The notes under the pieces are model-generated. The model did not search any database, was not told the origin of the DNA, and was given only the letters and a program-made list of their open reading frames with translations. Shown here piece by piece: positions 55,051 to 63,849 of a DNA stretch of 64,000 nt; within the stretch, counting starts at the first letter, position 1, and each line of letters opens with the position of its first letter. The translations under genes were made by a program, and so were the position numbers. This DNA is from Roseovarius aestuarii. GTDB taxonomy: Bacteria; Pseudomonadota; Alphaproteobacteria; Rhodobacterales; Rhodobacteraceae. The stretch lies in contig NZ_JAIMIB010000001.1 in the NCBI RefSeq assembly GCF_019966515.1, forward strand, positions 1-64,000. Reading direction: 5' to 3'.

Positions 55051-55847
55051 TGCTGGATGATTTTCTGATCCGCGCGGCCCTTGCGGGCCTCGGAGTGGCG
55101 GTCGCCGCCGCCCCTTTGGGCTGTTTCGTCGTCTGGCGGCGCATGGCCTATTTCGGTGACGCCACGGCCCATGCGGCGATCCTTGGCGTGGCGCTGGCGC
55201 TTGGGTTTTCGATGTCGGTCTTTACCGGGGCGTTGGTGGTGGCGCTGGCGATGGCGCTGACCGTTTCGGCCCTGTCGGGGCGCGGCTATGCGATGGACAC
55301 GCTTCTGGGCGTCATGGCGCATTCCGCGCTGGCCTTCGGGCTGGTGGCGGTGTCGTTCCTGCAGGGCGTCCGGATTGATCTGATGGCCTATCTCTTTGGC
55401 GACATTCTGGCGGTCGACAAAACCGACCTGATGGTGATCTGGGGTGGCGCGATGCTTGTGCTGGCGCTGCTGGTTTGGCGCTGGCAGGCGCTTTTGACCG
55501 CCACGTTGGGCAGCGATCTGGCTTATGCCAGCGGCGTCGATCCGAAGCGAGAGCAATTGGTTCTGACACTGGCCTTAGCGCTGGTGGTCGCGGTTGCAAT
55601 CAAGGTTGTTGGCGTTCTGCTGATCGCCGCGATGCTGATTATTCCCGCCGCAGCCGCCCGGCCCCTTTCATCCACACCCGAGAGGATGGCCGCAATCGCC
55701 GTGCTAATCGGCATGGTATCGGCCCTGGGTGGGTTGAAACTGTCGTTCATGCTGGATACCCCCACGGGCCCGACGATTGTCTGCGTTGCCGCGATCATTT
55801 TTTCTGCCACCAGCACCATTGGACTGATCAACCGAAACGCTGCTTAA
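55050..55847 (+). CDS. znuB: Zinc ABC transporter permease ZnuB
   Basis: 265-aa inner-membrane permease with about eight helices. It shows the ABC-3 family pattern: LGCFVVWRRMAYFGDATAHA near the N-terminus, and VVGVLLIAAMLIIPAAAARP as the coupling-helix region. It forms the zur-znuC-znuB operon under the Zur-type site at 53782. Confidence 0.95.
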   Translation: MLDDFLIRAALAGLGVAVAAAPLGCFVVWRRMAYFGDATAHAAILGVALALGFSMSVFTGALVVALAMALTVSALSGRGYAMDTLLGVMAHSALAFGLVAVSFLQGVRIDLMAYLFGDILAVDKTDLMVIWGGAMLVLALLVWRWQALLTATLGSDLAYASGVDPKREQLVLTLALALVVAVAIKVVGVLLIAAMLIIPAAAARPLSSTPERMAAIAVLIGMVSALGGLKLSFMLDTPTGPTIVCVAAIIFSATSTIGLINRNAA

Positions 55848-55900
55848 ACTCAGAAAACAAGCGGTTAAATGCGTCGGAGAGGCTCTCGGATTTTTCGACT

Positions 55901-55915
55901 TGACTATTTTTGTCA
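55901..55915 (+). promoter_or_regulatory. Iron-responsive (RirA/IscR-type) palindrome before the Fe(III)-binding protein gene
   Basis: TGACTATTTTTGTCA fits TGA-N9-TCA exactly, the dyad described for RirA/Iron-Rhodo-box operators of Rhodobacteraceae, with arms TGAC and GTCA. It overlaps a TTGACT that could be the -35 element, 50 bases before the start codon, a layout suited to repression when iron is sufficient. Confidence 0.65.
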
Positions 55916-55964
55916 GATTAATCAGAGATACCCAAGTAATTAAGTCAGAAAAAGGACTGTGCCA

Positions 55965-56972
55965 ATGAGACCCCTGACACTCGCCGCTGCCACTCTTGCT
56001 TTCGCCACCCCGATGATGGCGCAGGAGGTTAATGTATATTCCGCCCGCCACTACGATTCCGACGACGCGCTTTATGCCAAATTCACTGAGCAGACCGGTA
56101 TCAAGGTGAACCGGATCGAAGCCAAGGCGGATGAGTTGATCGCCCGGCTGGAAGCCGAAGGCAAGAACAGCCCCGCAGACGTTTTCATCGCGGTTGATGT
56201 GGGCCGCATGGCCCGCGCCGAAGAGGCCGGCCTGCTGCAGCCCTTCAACTCGGACACGATCGAGGCGCGCATCCCCGATCACCTTCAGCATCCCGAGAAC
56301 CTCTGGTTCGGCCTGTCGCAGCGCGCGCGCATCATCTTCTACAACAAGGCAACCGTCGAAACACCTCCGCAAACATATGAAGAGCTGGCCGACCCTGCCT
56401 GGAAGGGCAAAGTCTGCATCCGGTCCTCATCGAACATCTACAACCAGTCGCTTCTGGCCTCGCTGATCGAAGTGCATGGCGAGGAGGCGGCGAAAGACTG
56501 GGCGTCAGGCGTCGTCGACAACATGGCGCGCGCCCCGCAAGGCGGCGACACCGATCAGCTGCGCGGGATCGTCTCGGGCGAGTGCGACGTTGCGGTGGCC
56601 AACCATTACTATTTCCTGCGCGGTTTCGACAAAGAGGTCGACGGCCTGACGGAAAGCATCGACACGATCGGCTGGGTCTGGCCCAACCAAGAGGACCGGG
56701 GCGCACACATAAACCTTGCCACCGCCTCCATGACTGCCGCCTCCCCCAACCCCGAACAGGCGGCCGCTTTGCTTGAATTCCTGGCCGGCGATTTCGCGCA
56801 GGCGCAATTCGCCTCTCAGAACAATGAATACGCTGCCGTGGTTGACGGCCCCGATGATGACAGCACCGACCGTCTGGGAGATTTCAAAGCCGATACCAGC
56901 ACTAATACTGCCGCCTTCAGCCGCAATGCCGCGGCAGCACAGGCAATCTTCAATCAGGTCGGCTGGGACTGA
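55965..56972 (+). CDS. Fe(III) ABC transporter substrate-binding protein (FbpA/FutA family)
   Basis: 335-aa periplasmic ferric-iron binder. The ATG at 55965 gives a signal peptide ending MMAQ. The mature part begins EVNVYSARHYDSDDALYAKF, typical of FutA/FbpA, and the iron-tyrosine pair lies in VAVANHYYFLRG. No permease or ATPase gene is adjacent, which is common for this family in Rhodobacteraceae. Expression is probably iron-repressed through the TGA-N9-TCA site; a strong terminator follows. Confidence 0.92.
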   Translation: MRPLTLAAATLAFATPMMAQEVNVYSARHYDSDDALYAKFTEQTGIKVNRIEAKADELIARLEAEGKNSPADVFIAVDVGRMARAEEAGLLQPFNSDTIEARIPDHLQHPENLWFGLSQRARIIFYNKATVETPPQTYEELADPAWKGKVCIRSSSNIYNQSLLASLIEVHGEEAAKDWASGVVDNMARAPQGGDTDQLRGIVSGECDVAVANHYYFLRGFDKEVDGLTESIDTIGWVWPNQEDRGAHINLATASMTAASPNPEQAAALLEFLAGDFAQAQFASQNNEYAAVVDGPDDDSTDRLGDFKADTSTNTAAFSRNAAAAQAIFNQVGWD

Positions 56973-56998
56973 CTTCAGGTTAAAATCCGAATTAGACG

Positions 56999-57025
56999 GG
57001 TGGCGCAGTCAGCGCCACCTTTTTT
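56999..57025 (+). terminator. Rho-independent terminator after the Fe(III)-binding protein gene
   Basis: Perfect 8-bp stem GGTGGCGC/GCGCCACC with a five-base loop, followed by six T residues (57020-57025). It lies 26 bases after the stop codon and separates this gene from the convergent tupA. Confidence 0.92.
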
Positions 57026-57059
57026 CGTCTCCGGGTAGATTCGGATCGCGCCGGAACCC

Positions 57060-57857
57060 TTATTGCTGAGCATTGAACGTGAACAATTGCTCACCCTCAA
57101 GACGATATCCGTCAATCAGGTCTCTAGCTCGGTCCGAGATCAGCCAAGTCTCAAGCTGTGCCGCAAGACCGGATTGCACATGGGTGTGTTTATCCGGGTT
57201 CACCGGCAGGTAGGCATATTGATTGAACAGCACCGGATCGCCCGCGAACAAAAGTGCCAGATCCCCCTTATTGCCAAAATTCAGCCAGCTTGCGCGATCC
57301 GACAGGATATAGGCATTCATCCCCGCGGCGGTGTTGAGCGCCGCCCCCATGCCCGCGCCCACGGCGTTGTACCACTTGCCTTCGGGTTCCACGCCTGCGG
57401 CGGCCCACAGGCTGAGTTCCTTCTTGTGGGTGCCGCTATCATCGCCCCGGCTGACAAAGGCAGCGCTGGCAGCCGCGATCCTTTGCAGCGCCCCGGTGGC
57501 ATCGGTGGCCGCACCAATGCCCGCACCGTCCGCAGCAGGGCCGATCACGACGAAATCATTATACATGATCTCGGTTCGGTGGGTGGCATGGCCCTGGGCC
57601 ACGAATTCTTCCTCGGCAGCTTTGGCATGGACCAGAATGGCATCCACATCGCCCGCTTCGCCCAAACGAAGCGCCTGCCCGGTACCGACCACCAGTAATT
57701 GCACCTCGATCCCAATATCTTTCGTAATTTCGGGCAACAGCACCTCGGCCAGCCCCGAATTGTGAAACGAGGTTGTGACCGCCATCTTCATCTCTTCCGC
57801 CCAGACGGCAGAGGAAATGGTCAATGCTGCAACACATGCAGTCAAAAATCTGATCAT
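57060..57857 (-). CDS. tupA: Tungstate ABC transporter substrate-binding protein TupA
   Basis: 265-aa periplasmic binding protein. The ATG at 57857, with AGAGGA upstream, gives a signal peptide ending AVWAEE; a GTG at 57875 overlapping the tupC stop is an alternative. TupA marks are TTSFHNSGLAEVLLPEI, LVVGTGQALRLGEAGDVDAI and FVSRGDDSGTHKKELSLW. Tungstate, rather than molybdate, is inferred from the TupA-like TTSFHNSGL segment; molybdate binding cannot be excluded. Last gene of tupB-tupC-tupA. Confidence 0.9.
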   Translation of the reverse strand: MIRFLTACVAALTISSAVWAEEMKMAVTTSFHNSGLAEVLLPEITKDIGIEVQLLVVGTGQALRLGEAGDVDAILVHAKAAEEEFVAQGHATHRTEIMYNDFVVIGPAADGAGIGAATDATGALQRIAAASAAFVSRGDDSGTHKKELSLWAAAGVEPEGKWYNAVGAGMGAALNTAAGMNAYILSDRASWLNFGNKGDLALLFAGDPVLFNQYAYLPVNPDKHTHVQSGLAAQLETWLISDRARDLIDGYRLEGEQLFTFNAQQ

Positions 57858-57871
57858 CGCACTGGTCCTCT

Positions 57872-58585
57872 TCACTCCACGATGTCTCCGTTCAGAAAGG
57901 CCCGGGCCTGCGGCGTCTCCGCCGTGTCAAAGAAACCAGCGGCGGGGCCGAATTCGTGCACTTTCCCATGCAGGATAAAGAGTACCTCATCGGCCAGACG
58001 CCTGGCTTGACCCATATCATGTGTCGACATGATTATCCGCGTGCCGCTGGCGGCGGCGTTTTGCAGGATCGTCTCGATCTCGCGCATGGCGCGCCCGTCA
58101 AGCGACGCGCACGGCTCATCCAAAAACAACACGTCCGGGTCGCGGATCAGCGCGCGGGCCATAGCGAGCTTTTGCCGCTCGCCGCCGGATAAGACAGTCG
58201 CCTGCCGCCTCAGAGCGTCCCCCAGCCCGACACGACCTGCCCAATCCCCGGCGCGCTGATGCGCCTCGGTTTTCGGAACTTTGAGCAGTCGCAACGGATA
58301 GACCAGATTTTCCAGTACCGTCCGGCGCAGCATCACCGGTGTCTGGAACACGAAAGCCTGCCGCTTTTGCGCCTCGTCGGTGGTGCAGGCCCATTTCACG
58401 ACGCCTCGGTTTAGACGAAGTATGCCGTGTAACATTTTAAGAAGACTTGTTTTACCCGATCCGTTAGGGCCGATGACAATGGTGACGCCGCCAGCCTGCA
58501 ACGTCAGGTCCACCGGCCCGACCAGCACCTTGCCGCGCCGACGCACCTGCGCGTCTGAGACTTGCAAAGGAAACAAATCGCTCAC
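57872..58585 (-). CDS. tupC: Tungstate ABC transporter ATP-binding protein TupC
   Basis: 237-aa ATPase. Walker A GPNGSGKTS, signature LSGGERQKLAMARA, Walker B VLFLDEPCASLD and the switch histidine in MSTHDMGQARRLADEVLF are visible. The GTG at 58585 overlaps the tupB stop (GTGA); an upstream in-frame ATG would extend into tupB and is less likely. The gap to tupA is 14 bases. Confidence 0.9.
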   Translation of the reverse strand: MSDLFPLQVSDAQVRRRGKVLVGPVDLTLQAGGVTIVIGPNGSGKTSLLKMLHGILRLNRGVVKWACTTDEAQKRQAFVFQTPVMLRRTVLENLVYPLRLLKVPKTEAHQRAGDWAGRVGLGDALRRQATVLSGGERQKLAMARALIRDPDVLFLDEPCASLDGRAMREIETILQNAAASGTRIIMSTHDMGQARRLADEVLFILHGKVHEFGPAAGFFDTAETPQARAFLNGDIVE

Positions 58586-59286
58586 CAGCGCCCCTCTCGT
58601 TCCGTGTGGCTTAGCCAATGGATGGTCAGGTTCACCGCGATCGCCAGCGCGATCAGCACAAAGCCGAGGCCCAGTGCCAGGGCAAAGTTGCCTTTGCCTG
58701 TCTCAAGCGCGATAGCCGTGGTCAGCACCCGCGTGGCGTGGTCGATATTGCCGCCCACCACCATGATCGCGCCGACCTCGCCGATGCCCCGTCCAAACCC
58801 GGCCAGTGCCGCGGTCAGTAGCGCGCGGCGGCTATCCCAGAGAAGCGTCCTGATCCGCTGCCCCTGAGTCGTATTCATCGAAATCAGCAGGTCGTGATAT
58901 TCCGCCCAGAGATCACGCAATGATTGATGAGCAATCGACGCAATTAACGGCACGATGATAATGACCTGCGCGATGATCATCGCCGTGGGCGTGAACAAAA
59001 TCCCGAAGACACCAAACGGCCCCGACCGCGACAGAAAGATGTAGACGATCAACCCCACGACCACAGGTGGCAGCCCCATCAACGCGTTCAGCACAGCGAT
59101 CGTGATCCGCCGGAACGGGAAACGCCGCACCGATAATACGGCTGCCAGCGGCAACGCGATCAGGCAGGCGATCAAAAGCGCGGTCAGCGTCACCTGGAGC
59201 GAGCGCAGCGTAATTTCCACCAGATCAGCATCCAGCGTGAAAATCAGCCAGAAGGCCTGTGTGATCCCATCCCAAAGCTCTGACAT
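58582..59286 (-). CDS. tupB: Tungstate ABC transporter permease TupB
   Basis: 234-aa inner-membrane permease with about five helices. The permease signature appears as ALLTAALAGFGRGIGEVGAI, typical of TupB/ModB-type permeases. The ATG at 59286 gives MSELWDGITQAFWLIF; an 11-codon extension upstream is possible. It is the first of tupB-tupC-tupA and lies 90 bases after the flavoprotein gene. Confidence 0.9.
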   Translation of the reverse strand: MSELWDGITQAFWLIFTLDADLVEITLRSLQVTLTALLIACLIALPLAAVLSVRRFPFRRITIAVLNALMGLPPVVVGLIVYIFLSRSGPFGVFGILFTPTAMIIAQVIIIVPLIASIAHQSLRDLWAEYHDLLISMNTTQGQRIRTLLWDSRRALLTAALAGFGRGIGEVGAIMVVGGNIDHATRVLTTAIALETGKGNFALALGLGFVLIALAIAVNLTIHWLSHTEREGRW

Positions 59287-59376
59287 TGCAGGCAGTTCTT
59301 CCCCTTCACCCCGGCGCAACCGATAGGTCTGACGCGCAGTAAACCGCGCGAACCAGACGGAAACAACCGCAAAACG

Positions 59377-60801
59377 TCAGTCAGAAGGATCGCGCAGCAC
59401 CGCGCCGGGATTCATGATACTTTTGGGATCAAGTGCCGCCTTGATCGCCCGCATCGCGGACATTTTGACCGGATCGCCGTATCGTTCAAGATCTTCGACT
59501 TTTAACCGCCCGACACCATGCTCGGCGCTGACAGAGCCACCCATCTGATGCACCAAATCATGCACAGCGCGTTTGATCGCCTCGCGCTTTTCCACGTGTG
59601 CTTCGCGGCTTTGACCCTTGGGCGGAAAGATATTGTAATGCAGATTCCCATCACCCAGATGGCCAAAACAGTTGATCCGGAACGCCCCGAGCGCGGCAAT
59701 CACCTTGTTGCCGCGAATGATGAAGTCAGGAATCGCACCAATCGGCACCGAGATATCGTGTGAGCTGATCGACCCGATGCGCCGGTTGCCCTCGGGGATG
59801 TTCTCTCGGACCTCCCAGAATTGCTGCCGCTGCGCTTCGGACTGGGCGATCATGCCATCGCTGACCAGCCCTGCCTCGTGGGCGTCGGCAAAAAGCGCGC
59901 CCAGCGATGCCTGCGGATCAAGGCCACGCGCGAGGCCGACATCAATCAGTACGAACCATTCCGGCAGATCTGCAAAAGGCAGGCGAAGATCCGGCAGCGT
60001 TTCGGCAAGAAACTCCAGACCGGTCCGGTGCATCAATTCGAACGCGCTGACAGCTTCGCCCAGATGGTCGCGAGCCCGGGCCAGTAGGGCAAGCGCAGCC
60101 TCGGGGCTGTTGACCACGATCAGAGCCGTGCCTTCAGTCGCCGGGCGCGGGTAGAGCTTGAGCGTGGCTGCCGTGATCACACCCAATGTTCCCTCGGACC
60201 CGATCATCAGGTTTTTCAGGTCGTAACCCGCATTGTCCTTTCTGAGCCGCTTCAACCCGTGCCAGACCTCGCCACTGGGCAAAACCGCTTCCAGCCCGAG
60301 GCACAGATCGCGCGCATTGCCATACCGCAGCACGTTCACGCCGCCGGCATTGGTTGCCAGATTGCCACCGATCCGGGCGGACCCTTTGGCGGCAATGGTC
60401 AGTGGAAAGAGCCTGTTGACCTCTGCCGCCGCCGCGTGGATATCGGCCAGGATCGCTCCGGCTTCGACCACCATCACATTTTCGTCGGGGTAAATTCCAC
60501 GGATAGCACGCATCCGCTCAAGGCTCAGAAGCACGGGCGCCGAGCCGTCGGACAGGATCTGACCGCCCACAAGACCGGTGCCGCCGCCATAGGGAACCAC
60601 ACCGACACGCGCCTTCGATGCGGCCGTTATCACGGTCGCCACCTCGTCAACCGTGGCCGGGGCCACTACCACACCGGCCTGCCCGATCCAGCGACCGCGC
60701 GGTTCTTCGAGGTACTTTGGCTCAACTTCGCGAAAAGCCGCGCCCGGCAAAAGCTGATGCAGATGGGCAATAAAATCGGGATCGGCAGGGTTGAGCGTCA
60801 T
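59377..60801 (-). CDS. FAD-linked oxidase (GlcD/D-2-hydroxyacid dehydrogenase type)
   Basis: 474-aa flavoprotein of the VAO/GlcD class. The FAD-binding domain has VPYGGGTGLVGGQI (about 68-81) and GGNLATNAGGVNVLRYGNAR. The C-terminal catalytic domain has GHLGDGNLHYNIFPP and VSAEHGVGRLK, as in D-lactate, glycolate and D-2-hydroxyglutarate dehydrogenases. No Fe-S partner subunit is adjacent, which favours a stand-alone D-2-hydroxyacid dehydrogenase. Confidence 0.9.
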   Translation of the reverse strand: MTLNPADPDFIAHLHQLLPGAAFREVEPKYLEEPRGRWIGQAGVVVAPATVDEVATVITAASKARVGVVPYGGGTGLVGGQILSDGSAPVLLSLERMRAIRGIYPDENVMVVEAGAILADIHAAAAEVNRLFPLTIAAKGSARIGGNLATNAGGVNVLRYGNARDLCLGLEAVLPSGEVWHGLKRLRKDNAGYDLKNLMIGSEGTLGVITAATLKLYPRPATEGTALIVVNSPEAALALLARARDHLGEAVSAFELMHRTGLEFLAETLPDLRLPFADLPEWFVLIDVGLARGLDPQASLGALFADAHEAGLVSDGMIAQSEAQRQQFWEVRENIPEGNRRIGSISSHDISVPIGAIPDFIIRGNKVIAALGAFRINCFGHLGDGNLHYNIFPPKGQSREAHVEKREAIKRAVHDLVHQMGGSVSAEHGVGRLKVEDLERYGDPVKMSAMRAIKAALDPKSIMNPGAVLRDPSD

Positions 60802-60845
60802 GCCCTATCCCTACCATCTTCCCGCGCCGGGTCCAGCGCCGTCTG

Positions 60846-61661
60846 TCACTCGTCCGTGCGTAGATAGGACGGGCGCAGGAGCATTACTGTGGGCCGCCTA
60901 GGCAAACGGGAGAGCGACACGGCAAGACTGCTGCCACCGGTATCAACCACATCAAATTCCGCCTCCATCCCCGCCAGGAACCGGCTTAGCGAGCCATCGG
61001 CAAACCAGTGCATCGGAATGACGATCCGGGCGCGAAACCGGCGCATCACCTTCAGCATCGTCGGCAGATCAAGCGTCACCCCGCCATCCACTGCTGCCAT
61101 CACCACATCCAGCCGCCCGATCGCGGCATATTGTTCTGGCGACGGTTCATGGTGAAGGTGACCCAGATGTCCAATGCACAGACCTGCGACCTCAAAGACG
61201 AAAATGGAATTGCCGCGCGGTTCAATGCCTGCGCCCGAGCGGATATCGGTTGAAATATTGCGGATCAGCATTTCGCCCTGATCAAGGTGATGATCTATCC
61301 CCTCGCCGAATTTGCCCCACCCGGGAAGCACGTGGGGGATCACCGGGTCCGGAAACGCGGTAAAGTGGGTCGCGTGCGCGTGGTTCATCGTCACGATATC
61401 GGGCAGGAAATCCACGTTACCCACAAAACCGGTGAAATCCGTGACCGCAGACAGCCCGCCGTGGGTTTGCAGCAGAAAACTGGCATGCGCAATGTATTGC
61501 AATCGGACAGTGTCGGTCTCGACCGGGTCGGTGAACGCCGCATTGTGTAGATAGGTCACGCCGGGGGCTTCACCGGCCACCGCAAGGCAATGGCTGGGCG
61601 GGCGCTCCTGCGCACTGAGCGATGCGCCCAGACATATCAGGACAAGAACAAGTCGGATCAT
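60846..61661 (-). CDS. Secreted metallo-beta-lactamase-fold hydrolase
   Basis: 271 aa from the ATG at 61661 with signal peptide (MIRLVLVLICLGASLSAQ). The fold is recognisable as UlaG-like: YIAHASFLLQTHGG, then TMNHAHATHF as a divergent version of the usual H-x-H-x-D-H motif, and GHLGHLHHEPSP. The aspartate of the motif is replaced, so metal binding may be atypical. It lies 93 bases after the ArgE-like gene and 44 before the flavoprotein gene. Substrate unknown. Confidence 0.82.
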   Translation of the reverse strand: MIRLVLVLICLGASLSAQERPPSHCLAVAGEAPGVTYLHNAAFTDPVETDTVRLQYIAHASFLLQTHGGLSAVTDFTGFVGNVDFLPDIVTMNHAHATHFTAFPDPVIPHVLPGWGKFGEGIDHHLDQGEMLIRNISTDIRSGAGIEPRGNSIFVFEVAGLCIGHLGHLHHEPSPEQYAAIGRLDVVMAAVDGGVTLDLPTMLKVMRRFRARIVIPMHWFADGSLSRFLAGMEAEFDVVDTGGSSLAVSLSRLPRRPTVMLLRPSYLRTDE

Positions 61662-61754
61662 CACGGCGCATCCCTTTTGCACCAAGAATAGCACAGGTGG
61701 GGCTTAAACCACCTGCGGTCTTTGACACGTTGCGACCGCAAGGCCGAAAATCCC

Positions 61755-62918
61755 TCAGCGCGAGAGTTTTCCGGCCACCGCGCTCAGAAAATCCAGCCCC
61801 TGCTGAAGCTCTGCAACTTCAATATACTCATCCGCGCCATGAGCCCGCCGGATCGTGCCGGGACCGAACACCACTGTCGACAGGCCCGCATCGCTGAAAT
61901 AGCCCGCATCGGTGCCGAAGGAGACGACGCTCTGGCTGTTCTGACCGGTAATGTCGCTGACGAAAGCCGCGGCGGCCTGAGCGTTTCGGTCGTCCAGTGA
62001 CGGCACGGCGACCTCGGTGATGATATCGATCCCGGCCCTCGGGCTGATTGCCTTCATCGCAGGCAGCAATTCTTGCGTGGCATAGTCTTCAATCTCGGCG
62101 ATGATGGCACGGCTGTCCTGACCCGGCATCCCGCGGAACTCCCAGTCGAAATTGCACCATCCGGCGGTTGCGTTGCGGGCTGCACCGCCTTCGATCGTGC
62201 CTATATTGAAAGTGCCATAAGGCGGCACATAGGGCGAGTTCGGCGCGGGGTCGGCCGCCAGTCGGGCACCGATCTCTTCGATCTTGGCAATCAGGCGCAT
62301 GGCCACCGAGATCGCGCTGACACCGTGCCTCGGGTCGCAGGAATGCACCTCGTGCCCGACGATTTCGGTTCGCATTTCGTCGCCGCCCTTGTGGCCGGTG
62401 ACGATATTCATATCGGTGGGTTCGCCCACGATCACCACCGATGGACGATAGGGAAAGCTCTCCATGCTGTTCAACAACACTGGCATGCCGATTCCGCCGA
62501 TTTCCTCATCATAGGTGAACGCAATATGGATGGGCCTGGCCAGGTCAGCCGCCTGAAACACCGGCACCGAGGCCATGACACAGGCCAGAAAACCCTTCAT
62601 GTCCACCGACCCGCGCCCATAGAGCCTGCCGTCTTTCGGCGTCAGGGTAAACGGATCGCTGCCCCAGACCTGGCCCTCGACAGGGACGACATCAGTATGA
62701 CCGTTGAGCACCACCCCACCATCGACCTGCGGCCCGATCGTGGCAAAGACATTGGCGCGTTGCCCATCGGCATCATGGCTCAGCGTGACCTCTGCGCCCT
62801 GCGCTTCCAGCATCTCTTTGATGTAGCCGGTTATGTCTTGATTTGGGCGGCCCGAAACACTGTCAAACCCAACCAGCCGTTCAAGAATTTCAGTCGCGGA
62901 TTTCAGATTGTCGGCCAC
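61755..62918 (-). CDS. argE: Acetylornithine deacetylase-like M20 peptidase (ArgE)
   Basis: M20-family zinc amidohydrolase, 387 aa from the GTG at 62918. Metal and catalytic marks are LNGHTDVVPVEG, GRGSVDMKGFLA, YDEEIGGIG, GEPTDMNIVTGHKG and GPGTIRRAHGADEYIEV near the end. This combination is typical of ArgE, which releases ornithine from N-acetylornithine. A TTG at 62942 is an alternative start. Because most Roseobacters also use ArgJ, a catabolic deacetylase role is possible. Confidence 0.87.
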   Translation of the reverse strand: MADNLKSATEILERLVGFDSVSGRPNQDITGYIKEMLEAQGAEVTLSHDADGQRANVFATIGPQVDGGVVLNGHTDVVPVEGQVWGSDPFTLTPKDGRLYGRGSVDMKGFLACVMASVPVFQAADLARPIHIAFTYDEEIGGIGMPVLLNSMESFPYRPSVVIVGEPTDMNIVTGHKGGDEMRTEIVGHEVHSCDPRHGVSAISVAMRLIAKIEEIGARLAADPAPNSPYVPPYGTFNIGTIEGGAARNATAGWCNFDWEFRGMPGQDSRAIIAEIEDYATQELLPAMKAISPRAGIDIITEVAVPSLDDRNAQAAAAFVSDITGQNSQSVVSFGTDAGYFSDAGLSTVVFGPGTIRRAHGADEYIEVAELQQGLDFLSAVAGKLSR

Positions 62919-63048
62919 GCGCGCATTCCCTTTTGCAGTCAACCGAGCGGACCCTATAGCCGCCGGGTTTGATTCTCCTAACCAAAATTGTGCGATGTCG
63001 CGGATAGGCTAGTCAGGCCAGATGATCTGGTGGCAGAGTTTAGGCAAG

Positions 63049-63831
63049 ATGGACAGCACGCCACCCTTCAGCACGACCCGTATCGAAGGTCAATTTGAAC
63101 CGGATCAAGGGCCGGGCAAACATCGCATCGGTCTGATCGTTCTGTCGAACGACTACGTGACCGAGCGCGATTTCGTCAATCTGCGTCCCAGCGATGATGT
63201 GACGATTTTCGCCAGCCGGATAAGAAATACGCAAAGTTGTTCAATCGAGACCCTGCCGCAGATGGCGCCGCATATATCTGATGCGGCCGCGTTGTTGGTC
63301 CCGGAAGGACGGCTCGATGTCGTGGCCTATGCCTGTACGTCGGGTACGATCGCGATGGGGTACGACACCGTTTGCGAACGCATCCACGCGGTCCGGCCCG
63401 GCGCGAAAGTCGTGACGCCGATCACTGCATCGCTGGCGGCGCTGGACGGGCTGGGCGCGCACAAACTGGCTGTCCTGACGCCCTATACCGACGATGTGAA
63501 CCAGATTATCGCCCATCATCTTACGGCGCATCACAAGGAGATATGCGCCTTCACTTCATTCCACATTGACGACAATGAGGTGATGGCCGCCCTGCCCCCG
63601 GATGCAATTTATCAAGCAGCTCTTGAAGCGGACCGGCTCGAGGCTGAAGCGTTATTCATCTCCTGCACCGCCATTCGCGCCGTGGATGTTGTCGAGCAGA
63701 TCGAGAACGCCATAGGAAAACCGGTAGTGACCGCCAATCAGGCGATGATCTGGCAGGCATTGCGACTGGCCGGATGTGCAGCGCCCATCGCTGGTTACGG
63801 GCGGCTACTTCACCACGCAACTCCCTGGTAG
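63049..63831 (+). CDS. Asp/Glu racemase superfamily protein (maleate isomerase/EutA-like)
   Basis: 260 aa from the ATG at 63049. The two active-site cysteines expected in the Asp/Glu racemase fold are in VAYACTSGTIAMGY and LFISCTAIRAVDVVEQIE. The C-terminal GKPVVTANQAMIWQALRLAG is typical of maleate isomerase, arylmalonate decarboxylase and the ectoine-utilisation protein EutA. The next gene encodes a PhyH-type dioxygenase 18 bases downstream. An ectoine- or aromatic-acid-related role is possible but unproven. Confidence 0.84.
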   Translation: MDSTPPFSTTRIEGQFEPDQGPGKHRIGLIVLSNDYVTERDFVNLRPSDDVTIFASRIRNTQSCSIETLPQMAPHISDAAALLVPEGRLDVVAYACTSGTIAMGYDTVCERIHAVRPGAKVVTPITASLAALDGLGAHKLAVLTPYTDDVNQIIAHHLTAHHKEICAFTSFHIDDNEVMAALPPDAIYQAALEADRLEAEALFISCTAIRAVDVVEQIENAIGKPVVTANQAMIWQALRLAGCAAPIAGYGRLLHHATPW

Positions 63832-63849
63832 AAAGAAGGTTTGGAAGAC

